A stretch of DNA of 8,200 nt from positions 1 through 8,200 of the forward strand of contig CBFDCQ010000108.1 of NCBI GenBank assembly GCA_965603355.1. Direction: 5' to 3'. Below the pieces are notes generated by a model. The model was not told the origin of the DNA, did no database searches, and worked only from the letters and a program-made list of their open reading frames with translations. Positions 1-8,056 of this stretch are shown here, in pieces (within the stretch, counting starts at the first letter, position 1; every line of letters starts with the position of its first letter). This DNA is from CBFDCQ01 sp965603355. Lineage in GTDB: Bacteria > Hydrogenedentota > CAZGCA01 > CBFDCQ01. The translations under genes were made by a program, and so were the position numbers.

Positions 1-33
1 CGTCCCACGCAGGCTTAATTTGCCGCCTCGTCC

Positions 34-2634
<2,601 letters not shown>

Positions 2635-2698
2635 TGGTTATCGCTCCTTTACATTCATAATCGCGTCAACCTTCTTCACAATGGTCCCGCTGACTAAA

Positions 2699-2715
2699 CT
2701 GCAAGGTGCGTGCCG
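2699..2715 (-). promoter_or_regulatory. sigma-54 (-24/-12) promoter of clpB
   Basis: Read on the minus strand the site is CGGCACGCACCTTGCAG. Against the sigma-54 consensus TGGCACG-N4-TTGCW only the first base differs, and the invariant GG and GC are exactly 10 bases apart. The predicted start is near 2689, giving a leader of about 55 nt that contains the clpB ribosome binding site. The gene immediately upstream encodes a sigma-54 activator, which supports the call. A weak dyad ATGTA-N12-TACAT (2751-2772) lies 62-83 bp upstream of the predicted start and could be an activator site, but its half-sites are only 5 bp. Sequence and spacing are seen; activity is inferred. Confidence 0.72.
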
Positions 2716-2808
2716 AAGAATGCCCGGAACGGGGGGCAGAAAGCTAACGCATGTATAGACAGGGGCTTACATTCGACATTATGCGGCGGAACAGGAAATC
2801 AGACGGGT

Positions 2809-4176
2809 TCAATCTCCCGCAGATGTTTCAAATTGAGACAGTTGGATGGCGTGTTTGCTGACCTTGCGCCAGAGCGTCGAGCGGGAGATCCCGAGCTTCT
2901 TGGCCGTCTCCGTCTGGTTACCGTTGCATCGGGTGAGGGTATCGACGATTAGGCGCTTCTCCATCTCTTCGATAGTCAGGAAATCGCCCTCCGACCTTTC
3001 GGGAAGGGCGCGACGCACCCCTCTGACAGTCACGTGCTCCGGCAAGTCGATCGCCCTTATGAGGCCGGAGTCCGCCATGATGGCGGCGTGTTCGATCATA
3101 TTCTCGAGCTCTCTGATATTGCCGGGATAATCGTACTTTTCGAGGATGAGTTGGGCCGATTCATCCATCCCGGTTATGCGTTTGTTGAGTTTCCGGTCGC
3201 ACTTGTCGATGAAATGCCGGACCAGGCTCGGCAGCGCGTCCATCCGCTCGCGCAGAGGCGGCAACCGAATCTGGATGACGTTGAGCCTGAAGTACAGGTC
3301 CTCCCTGAAGGTCTTCTCTTCGATGCGCTGTCTCAGGTCCTGGTTTGTTGCGGCGATCACGCGCACGTCGACCCGCCGGGTGAGGGTATCGCCTACGCGG
3401 CGCAGCTCGCCGTCCTGCAGCACGCGAAGCAGCTTCACCTGCGTCATGAGCGTCATCTCGCTCACCTCATCCAGGAACATCGTGCCCTTGTCGGCCTCCT
3501 CGAACAGCCCCTTCTTGTCGGTCGTTGCGCCGGTGAACGCGCCTTTCTTGTACCCGAAAAGCTCGCTTTCGAGCAGGGTTTCGGGCAAGGCGGCACAGTT
3601 TACCGCGACAAACGCCCTGCTGCGGCGCGGGCTGATCTGGTGGATCAGGTTGGCGAGAACCTCCTTGCCGGTGCCTGTCTCGCCGGTGAGCAAAACCGTG
3701 CTGCTGGTCGGGGCAACCTTTGAGGCCAGCTCGAGCACCCGGCGCATCGCACCGCCTGTTCCGACGAGATCTTCCGTTGTGGCTCTCTGGAAGGCATCGA
3801 GCGCCTGTCCGTCCTCTCTCCTCTTCAGCGCGCCCTCGACCAGCATGGCCACGTCGTCCATCTTCATGGACTTCAGGACGTAGAAATAGGCTCCGCGGCG
3901 GATGGCTTCGGCGGCTTTGTCGAGGTCGTCCACCTCGGCAAGCATGATTATCTCGGTGCCGGGATGCCTTCTGAGGGTGAAATGGATGAGGTCGATATCG
4001 GTCTCGGCCGCTACGCGGCAGTCGAGCAGAACCACCTCGTACGAGTTGTCGGAGACCTGCTTCAACATGCATTTGCTGTCGGAACAGAGGTCCACCCTGT
4101 GACCGAACCGTACGAGAGTTTCCGTAAGTCCTTCTCGCACGGATTGTTCTGATTCGACAATCAGTATGCTGGCCAC
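2809..4176 (-). CDS. sigma-54-dependent response regulator (NtrC family)
   Basis: This 455-residue bacterial enhancer-binding protein should use ATP hydrolysis to remodel sigma-54 RNA polymerase at -24/-12 promoters. Domains: receiver (about 1-120), AAA+ sigma-54-interaction domain (about 135-370) and a C-terminal Fis-type helix-turn-helix (about 417-438, with TAKKLGISRSTLWRKV). The central domain is intact: Walker A GETGTGKE (165-172), the sigma-54-contacting GAFTGA loop (212-217), Walker B MFLDEV (233-238) and an arginine-finger segment FREDLYFRLN. The receiver is atypical: phospho-acceptor Asp52 and Lys102 remain, but the acidic pocket DD is Glu8-Ser9, the switch Thr/Ser is Ala80, and Lys102 is followed by Ser rather than Pro. 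The start is GTG, chosen because GAGGTGA (4183-4189) sits 6 nt upstream. No partner histidine kinase is in the window. It has its own consensus sigma-70 promoter. The target is unknown; clpB just downstream is a candidate. Confidence 0.93.
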   Translation of the reverse strand: MASILIVESEQSVREGLTETLVRFGHRVDLCSDSKCMLKQVSDNSYEVVLLDCRVAAETDIDLIHFTLRRHPGTEIIMLAEVDDLDKAAEAIRRGAYFYVLKSMKMDDVAMLVEGALKRREDGQALDAFQRATTEDLVGTGGAMRRVLELASKVAPTSSTVLLTGETGTGKEVLANLIHQISPRRSRAFVAVNCAALPETLLESELFGYKKGAFTGATTDKKGLFEEADKGTMFLDEVSEMTLMTQVKLLRVLQDGELRRVGDTLTRRVDVRVIAATNQDLRQRIEEKTFREDLYFRLNVIQIRLPPLRERMDALPSLVRHFIDKCDRKLNKRITGMDESAQLILEKYDYPGNIRELENMIEHAAIMADSGLIRAIDLPEHVTVRGVRRALPERSEGDFLTIEEMEKRLIVDTLTRCNGNQTETAKKLGISRSTLWRKVSKHAIQLSQFETSAGD

Positions 4177-4226
4177 GCGTAGTCACCTCGCTCCGGATGG
4201 CGATTGTCCCAAATGCCCCGTCATGT

Positions 4227-4240
4227 TGATGGTGTCATCA
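4227..4240. promoter_or_regulatory. possible operator dyad at the regulator's start site
   Basis: TGATG-GTGT-CATCA is a 5-bp interrupted palindrome covering the predicted +1 of the regulator promoter. A protein bound here would block initiation, so it is a candidate autoregulatory operator. Dyads this short arise by chance, and nothing links it to a named regulator. Confidence 0.25.
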
Positions 4241-4245
4241 GGTTG

Positions 4246-4274
4246 ATTATACGCTAAATGTTGCGATTTGTCAA
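4246..4274 (-). promoter_or_regulatory. consensus sigma-70 promoter of the response regulator
   Basis: On the minus strand the -35 is TTGACA (4269-4274) and the -10 is TATAAT (4246-4251), with a 17-bp spacer: a perfect match in both boxes and spacing. The predicted start is near 4239, leaving a leader of about 62 nt before the GTG codon at 4176. It lies just beyond the repeat-rich interval, so the regulator need not depend on read-through from the large gene upstream. Confidence 0.88.
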
Positions 4275-4344
4275 CAAAATAGTGAGGGCAGCCGTCAATG
4301 ATGTTTCGATATGCAACGATCGTGCATTGCCAGCGGCTATTTTC

Positions 4345-4480
4345 CCCGTCATTGCGAGCGTGAGCGAAGCAATCTCACCTTGAGGTAGGGCGGGCATCTT
4401 GCCCGCCGTTGGACAGGCAGAAACCGAGATTGCCGCGTCGTCCGCCCAGGGCGCCCGCCGCGGCGGGTCGCAATGACGGG
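4345..4480. repeat. 136-bp MITE-like element with 13-bp terminal inverted repeats
   Basis: The ends are perfect inverted repeats, CCCGTCATTGCGA (4345-4357) and its complement (4468-4480). A second inverted pair, GCAATCTC (4369-4376) and GAGATTGC (4426-4433), lies inside, and the right arm has a perfect 14-bp palindrome (4454-4467). Between the inner pair is a separate hairpin (4389-4407) with 7-bp GC arms. I recall the CGTCATTGCGAGC...GAAGCAATCTC pattern as a dispersed noncoding repeat in many environmental bacterial genomes. It carries no transposase; no target-site duplication was evident. Confidence 0.75.
4389..4407. repeat. GC hairpin nested inside the MITE-like element
   Basis: GGCGGGC-ATCTT-GCCCGCC forms a perfect 7-bp stem and is preceded by GGTAG, so its left edge reads GTAGGG like the hairpins further right. 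It sits between the inner arms of the surrounding element, which suggests one repeat inserted in another. Translated in one frame this segment gives the peptide GKMPALP, which I recall from many spurious predicted proteins. Confidence 0.6.
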
Positions 4481-4522
4481 TGAATATGGTACGGTCTGGG
4501 CGCAACGCCTGCCGGTGGGGCT

Positions 4523-4611
4523 GTAGGGGAGCCCCTCGTGGAACGTGCGCCGTGGCGGATGGGCGGGCTCCCGCAGGCTCGCCGACGGGAGGGTACAAGA
4601 CCCTCCCCTAC
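4523..4611. repeat. GTAGGGGAG-bounded inverted-repeat element
   Basis: The 89-bp segment is bounded by GTAGGGGAG (4523-4531) and its perfect complement CTCCCCTAC (4603-4611). Its right half contains an 8-bp stem, GGGAGGGT-ACAAG-ACCCTCCC (4587-4607). The ends match the GTAGGGG edges of the next pair of hairpins, so it looks like another member of the same modular family. Confidence 0.6.
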
Positions 4612-4646
4612 GGAGTCCGCCGCTAGTGCGCATCTGCAAAGTAAAG

Positions 4647-4728
4647 GTAGGGGCAGGTCTCAGACCTGCCCGCATGCAACGGGGTACAGGGAAAGACATG
4701 CGCGGGCGAGTCTGAGACTCGCCCCTAC
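4647..4728. repeat. facing pair of GTAGGGGC palindromic repeats
   Basis: Two 25-bp units face each other, one starting GTAGGGGC (4647-4654), the other ending GCCCCTAC (4721-4728). Each holds a perfect 10-bp stem around one base: 4651-4671 and 4704-4724. Once one unit is reverse-complemented they differ at four stem positions forming two base pairs, and both changes keep pairing. The 32 bp between the units (4672-4703) show no obvious structure. No run of T follows either stem on either strand, so these are not classical terminators. Confidence 0.7.
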
Positions 4729-4735
4729 AACAGTT

Positions 4736-4770
4736 CCCTCTCCCCGCGGGAGAGGGTTAGGGTGAGGGTG
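4736..4770. repeat. CCCTCTCCC hairpin with GGGTTAGGGTGAGGG tail
   Basis: CCCTCTCCC (4736-4744) pairs perfectly with GGGAGAGGG (4748-4756) over a CGC loop, followed by TTAGGGTGAGGGTG. I recall this sequence as a widespread dispersed REP-like repeat in bacterial genomes. It begins 7 bp after the preceding hairpin pair. No T tract follows it. Confidence 0.6.
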
Positions 4771-4830
4771 CGCATTGGATGTCCAGCAGGACTGTGCGGC
4801 AATCGGACGCCGAGCTTTGGTATGGGGTTT

Positions 4831-4860
4831 CTTAGCGTTCTCAGCGTCTTTGCGTTGAGG
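4831..4860. repeat. GCGT-periodic dispersed repeat abutting the large gene's stop
   Basis: GCGT recurs at 4835, 4844 and 4852 (steps of 9 and 8 bp) within a CTTAGCGTTCTCAGCG...TTTGCGTTGAGG unit. It resembles a dispersed repeat I recall from environmental genomes. It ends exactly next to the large gene's TAG codon (4861-4863), so an insertion may have set this boundary. The family assignment is from memory. Confidence 0.4.
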
Positions 4861-7800
4861 CTAACGTCTTCCGGAATCTCGAGTCTGAGGCCACTCCACG
4901 GGACGAGCCTGGTCCTCGCGTTCGAGTATCTTCTCGATGATTTCGAAATTAGAGGGCGTGTTATGGATTATGAGCAGGTTGGTCGTGGGGCTTAAGTCCA
5001 AGTAAGATAGCGTTTCTCCGGTATACGGCTCTATAATATCGGGTATTTCCTCGTGCAATTTGGCCAGTATCTTCTTCGCCCGGTATGGATTCTGCAGGAG
5101 ATAGTAGCGTGTCTCGAGCGGCTCGAAAGACTCACTCCGCACGATGTCCGGGCTCGATACCCAGATGAATTCCGGTTGGACCTTGTATGCGAGCCCCATC
5201 GGCTCAAGAATCGCTTTCAGAACCATTTCGCCCGGTGTGTCCTCGAAGTGCAGATCCGCGATCTCGCTCTGGACGCTTGGCTCTATGGGCCTTTTAGCCG
5301 GGGTGACAGGCTCGGTCTCTCGGGGAGGTGTGGAATCGAGCATCACGCGCTCGTCAAGAACTATGTTCGCCTGGGCGAAATCGGACAGAAACGACAACAC
5401 GTCACGAACGTCGGTCCCTGCCGCATAGTGCGCGGTAACGGTTGTCTCGCGCAGCTTCTTCTCGATTCGCCTTATCCGGTCGATGGTCGACATCTTCTCT
5501 TCGGGTTCAGGTTCAGGATCTGCGCGTGCTAACGGGCGAAAGCGCATGGGCCGGTACTCGACCTCGACGTCCTCGCCGGCACGGCCCGGCGTCACTTGTT
5601 GAGTGCACTCTTCTGCATACTTCCGCGCGATCTTGTTGTCCGGGTCGAGAGCGAGCGCGCGGTTGAACCGGTCGAGCGCGTCCCTGTAGTACCCGTCGGC
5701 GTAGAGTTTCACGCCGACATCGAGCAGCTCTGAAACTTCGCCTGCATCGTCAAGCTTCAGAATCTTCACCGGATCGCCTTCAAACGGCCCGACAAATGTG
5801 CGTATGCTGGACCACACGGGATCATTCTTAACGTAGAAACAGTTCTTGTTGGGTACGTGGTATACCGTCGCGTCAAGGCCCCTGTAAACGCAAACGACGT
5901 CGTCTCGAATGCTATAGGATTGTGACCCTCTGGGTCTCTCCTCCCACAAATCAGCAGGTTCACCCGTACGCGTCGTTCGCGGTGCCGTCGTTAAGTCCAA
6001 ACCACGAAAACTTTGTGCAGGGGTCGTCATGAAGGAGGGAGCAATCTTTCGCGTTTGAGTAGGCGGATACTCGACCTCGACGTCCTCGCCGACGCGCCCC
6101 GGTATGAGGTACTGTTTGCATTCCTCCATGTACTTTTTCGCCGTCTCATTCTCCGGGTCGATGCCCAGTACGCGGCTGAACGGCTCGCGCGCGGCCCTGT
6201 AGTACCCGTCAGCGTAGAGTTTCACGCCGACATCCATCAGCTCTGAGACTTCGCTTGTCTCTTCGGGGATCGTCTCAGAGTCCTCAAAAGACTCCGATGT
6301 TTCCGCTTCATATCTCCTCCCGGTTGGAACCCATGTGAAGATGACCTTGTTTGCCTCGAGATCGATTGCCTCTAAGACGGCCCGGCCGTCCGCGAACGCG
6401 CCGCCTTCAACTGCCACTTGTCTGTAGCGGTCGCCGATACCGATCACAGCAATCGGTTTTGCCGTTGGATTTCCCTGGAACGCTATAAAGCGCATGTCCT
6501 CCGGAACAACTTCGTCCCAGTCGATTCGCTCGGTGACACTAGTCTCTTCCCCCTCCGCCAGCGTTCTGCGCGAAGGTATGGTGATGCGGCGGCCAGTCGT
6601 GCCATCGGACGACGCCTCTAGCCCATCAGATGGGGCCGGTTGTTCGCGGTGGAGGACGTCCGGGGTCGAGATCCAGATGGACTCCGGTGTGACGGCGTAG
6701 TCCAGCCCGAGCGGTTTGCACATCGCAATCAGGGCATCGCCGAGGGAAATTCCTTTGAGGTAGATCCTGTGAACATGGCCGTGAACGGTCGGTCTGATTC
6801 CTCCAACCGTCTCCGCGGTTGTGCCGTCCGAGGGCAGGATCACACGCTCGTCAAGCACTATGTTCACGCCCACAAACTCCGCGAGAAACGCGAACACGTC
6901 GCGAATATCGGTTCCCCCCGCAAAATTCAGACTGACCGACTTCCCCAACGGCTCGCGCATTTCCTCCATCTTCGCATTTGCGTCTTCGGCGTCTGTTCCC
7001 TCTCCGGACGGAGGTCTCAGGCGTGTTTCTACCGCTCTGAATGTCTCCTTCTTCAGCACGTCCGGTCTGGAGATCCAGATGTACTCCGGCAAAGCTACGT
7101 AGTCGAGACCCCACTGCTTGAGCATCACGGCCAGGGCGTCGCCAAGAAGGATGTTTTTGAGGTAGAGGCGGCGAGTCTCGCTCTTGACCGTTCGATCTAT
7201 CCCATCAACCGGTGGGCGCGCACGGACTTCAGACCCACTCGGCGGCATAGTCGGTACGCGCGGCATGCCCGGCGCAGTGGGACGGGGAACTGGCGGCAGC
7301 ATGACGCGTTCATCGAGGACTATATTCACCTGGGCGAAGTCGGACAGAAAAGACAACACGTCGCGAATGTCGGTTCCTGCCAGGAAATCAGCGCTGATGT
7401 TGGCTCCTAACTTTGCCGCCACTGCTTCCGCTTGGCCAATGATGTCTTCTTCTCGTGCGCCGCTCCCCGACGGAACTATCAGCCGACTCTCCGTGGGCGG
7501 GAATGTCTCAGTTCTCAGGACGTCCGGTCTGGACAGCCAGATGAAGTTCGGCTGGACAACGTACTCGAGCCCCGCCGGCTTGAACGCCGCTTCAAGAGCA
7601 TTGCGAAGCGGCATGCCCTTGATGTAAACCCTGTGCATCTCGGTGGCGACAGTGGGTTCGATCGCTCCGGGGACCTTGGGGACAGAATCGTCAAGCGCGG
7701 GTGTCGGAAACCCGGGTGGTGGAAGCATCACGCGCTCGTCGAGGACTATGTTCACACGGGCAAAGTCCGACACAAACGCAACTATGTCGTGAATGTCGGT

Positions 7801-8043
7801 CCCTTTGGCGAAATCGAGGGAAACCACCGTATCCAGTTTCTTCTCCATCTCCGCCATCTCTTCATCCCGCTCCGCTTGTTCCTCTTCATTCGCGACGAAG
7901 ACCGTGTCGCGCGTGTCACCGGCGCCCGTGCCGCCTTCCGGAGCGCCTCGGGCATCCGTCAGGACGACGCAGGCGAGTGCGGCAAGCAGAACGAGCGATA
8001 CAACCGACCGCAGCATGGAGTCTCTCTTGAATAGCGCAATCAT
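4861..8043 (-). CDS. exported multi-STN (secretin N0) protein with GspC/PilP-like, TPR-like and N1 domains
   Basis: No named family was recognised for the whole 1060-residue chain. Visible parts: basic N-terminus plus hydrophobic stretch (about 11-29), likely a Sec signal with cleavage near 33-35; a charged helix; STN domains 1-3 (about 72-176, 214-330, 369-464); a beta-rich patch resembling the GspC/PilP homology region (about 500-580); a TPR-like cassette (598-659); a linker of unknown fold; a second cassette copy (769-830); STN 4 (868-968); and a secretin N1-like domain (about 977-1044, with TNLLIIHNTPSNFEIIEKIL). Each STN has NIVLDERV, a proline-rich insert, then a GLxY segment and IW(L/I/V)S. 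Secretins carry one STN/N0 and a C-terminal barrel; here N0 is multiplied and the barrel absent. I infer a periplasmic scaffold or gate partner. A lipoprotein is less likely because ALAC lacks Leu at -3. An upstream TTG (8091) is in frame, but the ATG has the strong ribosome binding site. No secretion gene is adjacent. Confidence 0.85.
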   Translation of the reverse strand: MIALFKRDSMLRSVVSLVLLAALACVVLTDARGAPEGGTGAGDTRDTVFVANEEEQAERDEEMAEMEKKLDTVVSLDFAKGTDIHDIVAFVSDFARVNIVLDERVMLPPPGFPTPALDDSVPKVPGAIEPTVATEMHRVYIKGMPLRNALEAAFKPAGLEYVVQPNFIWLSRPDVLRTETFPPTESRLIVPSGSGAREEDIIGQAEAVAAKLGANISADFLAGTDIRDVLSFLSDFAQVNIVLDERVMLPPVPRPTAPGMPRVPTMPPSGSEVRARPPVDGIDRTVKSETRRLYLKNILLGDALAVMLKQWGLDYVALPEYIWISRPDVLKKETFRAVETRLRPPSGEGTDAEDANAKMEEMREPLGKSVSLNFAGGTDIRDVFAFLAEFVGVNIVLDERVILPSDGTTAETVGGIRPTVHGHVHRIYLKGISLGDALIAMCKPLGLDYAVTPESIWISTPDVLHREQPAPSDGLEASSDGTTGRRITIPSRRTLAEGEETSVTERIDWDEVVPEDMRFIAFQGNPTAKPIAVIGIGDRYRQVAVEGGAFADGRAVLEAIDLEANKVIFTWVPTGRRYEAETSESFEDSETIPEETSEVSELMDVGVKLYADGYYRAAREPFSRVLGIDPENETAKKYMEECKQYLIPGRVGEDVEVEYPPTQTRKIAPSFMTTPAQSFRGLDLTTAPRTTRTGEPADLWEERPRGSQSYSIRDDVVCVYRGLDATVYHVPNKNCFYVKNDPVWSSIRTFVGPFEGDPVKILKLDDAGEVSELLDVGVKLYADGYYRDALDRFNRALALDPDNKIARKYAEECTQQVTPGRAGEDVEVEYRPMRFRPLARADPEPEPEEKMSTIDRIRRIEKKLRETTVTAHYAAGTDVRDVLSFLSDFAQANIVLDERVMLDSTPPRETEPVTPAKRPIEPSVQSEIADLHFEDTPGEMVLKAILEPMGLAYKVQPEFIWVSSPDIVRSESFEPLETRYYLLQNPYRAKKILAKLHEEIPDIIEPYTGETLSYLDLSPTTNLLIIHNTPSNFEIIEKILEREDQARPVEWPQTRDSGRR
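4912..5115 (-). other. secretin N1-like domain (residues 977-1044)
   Basis: ETRYYLLQNPYRAKKILAKL followed by a DLSPTTNLLIIHNTPSNF segment and an IIEKILE helix matches the secretin N-terminal (N1) pattern of strand, helix, 'tN-L-I-I-x-x-T-P' strand and closing helix. Only about 16 residues follow, so no secretin channel domain is present. Confidence 0.7.
5140..5442 (-). repeat. STN repeat 4 (residues 868-968)
   Basis: This unit lies apart from the first three, after the second TPR cassette and a proline/glutamate-rich spacer plus basic helix (IDRIRRIEKKLRE). It keeps GTDVRDVLSFLSDF, NIVLDERVML and IWVSSPDIV, and unlike the others it runs directly into an N1-like domain. Confidence 0.75.
5554..5739 (-). 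repeat. duplicated TPR-like cassette, copy 2 (residues 769-830)
   Basis: This copy starts EVSELLDVGVKLYADGYYR, continues with a good TPR second helix (FNRALALDPDN), and closes PGRAGEDVEVEY. Its N-terminal end is nearly identical to copy 1 at the DNA level (about 6 differences in 67 bases around 5686-5752 and 6196-6262). Confidence 0.8.
6067..6252 (-). repeat. duplicated TPR-like cassette, copy 1 (residues 598-659)
   Basis: The cassette starts EVSEL(M)DVGVKLYADGYYR, has a TPR-like helix pair ending in DPEN and a KKYMEEC helix, then closes with PGRVGEDVEVEY. It aligns without gaps to 5554-5739, with 43 of 62 residues identical by hand count. Confidence 0.8.
6304..6546 (-). other. GspC/PilP homology-region-like patch (residues 500-580)
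   Basis: Alternating short hydrophobic strands run from MRFIAF through KPIAVIGIGDRYRQVAVEGG, then AVLEAIDLEANKVIFTWV and GRRYEAE. This order (value strand, residue-poor turn, G-x-x-Y strand, v-x-x-I, then 'KVIF' and 'GRRYE') resembles the small beta domain of GspC and PilP. That family domain is known to contact secretin N0. The call is from pattern only and is tentative. Confidence 0.4.
6652..6939 (-). repeat. STN repeat 3 (residues 369-464)
   Basis: The shortest unit, with GTDIRDVFAFLAEFVGVN, NIVLDERVILPSDG, an insert of about 20 residues, and GLDYAVTPESIWISTPDVL. It is followed by a serine/glycine-rich linker leading to the GspC/PilP-like patch. Confidence 0.75.
7054..7404 (-). repeat. 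STN repeat 2 (residues 214-330)
   Basis: This unit is very close to repeat 4 in its first half (GTDIRDVLSFLSDFAQVN against GTDVRDVLSFLSDFAQAN). It has the longest proline-rich insert, about 40 residues after NIVLDERVMLPP, and ends GLDYVALPEYIWISRPDVL. Confidence 0.75.
7516..7830 (-). repeat. STN repeat 1 (residues 72-176)
   Basis: This first secretin N0-like unit contains GTDIHDIVAFVSDF, NIVLDERVMLPPPG, a roughly 30-residue proline-rich insert, then GLEYVVQPNFIWLSRPDVL. A charged helix (residues 52-71) precedes it, a pattern repeated before the other units. Confidence 0.75.
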
Positions 8044-8050
8044 GATGATT

Positions 8051-8056
8051 CTCCTT
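8051..8056 (-). promoter_or_regulatory. ribosome binding site fixing the large gene's start
   Basis: AAGGAG (minus strand) lies 7 nt before the ATG at 8041-8043, within AAAAAGGAG. It favours that ATG over the in-frame TTG at 8089-8091, and the resulting protein begins directly with a signal peptide. Confidence 0.85.

Noticed and set aside
2679..2705. sigma-32-like heat-shock promoter for clpB (CTTGCAG, 12 bp, GACCATTG)
   Set aside because: Both boxes match poorly and the spacing is short; the same bases are explained far better by the sigma-54 site.
2635..2808. CIRCE or CtsR operator upstream of clpB
   Set aside because: No TTAGCACTC-N9-GAGTGCTAA inverted repeat and no GGTCAAA heptads were found.
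3034..3723. 229-codon plus-strand frame opposite the response regulator
   Set aside because: It mirrors the conserved AAA+ domain coding on the other strand and has no recognisable motif.
4254..4765. Overlapping frames of 75-116 codons in the intergenic interval
   Set aside because: They translate hairpin repeats, overlap one another on both strands and contain peptides such as GKMPALP that come from dispersed repeats.
4647..4770. Intrinsic terminators for the large gene
   Set aside because: The stems are strong, but none is followed by a T tract in the minus-strand direction; they fit dispersed repeats better.
4345..4770. CRISPR array
   Set aside because: The repeats differ in sequence, orientation and spacing, and there are no uniform spacers or cas genes.
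6640..7410. 256-codon plus-strand frame opposite the multi-STN gene
   Set aside because: Its internal repeats (such as EYDHLG-like segments) are simply the antisense of the STN repeats, and it has no convincing ribosome binding site.
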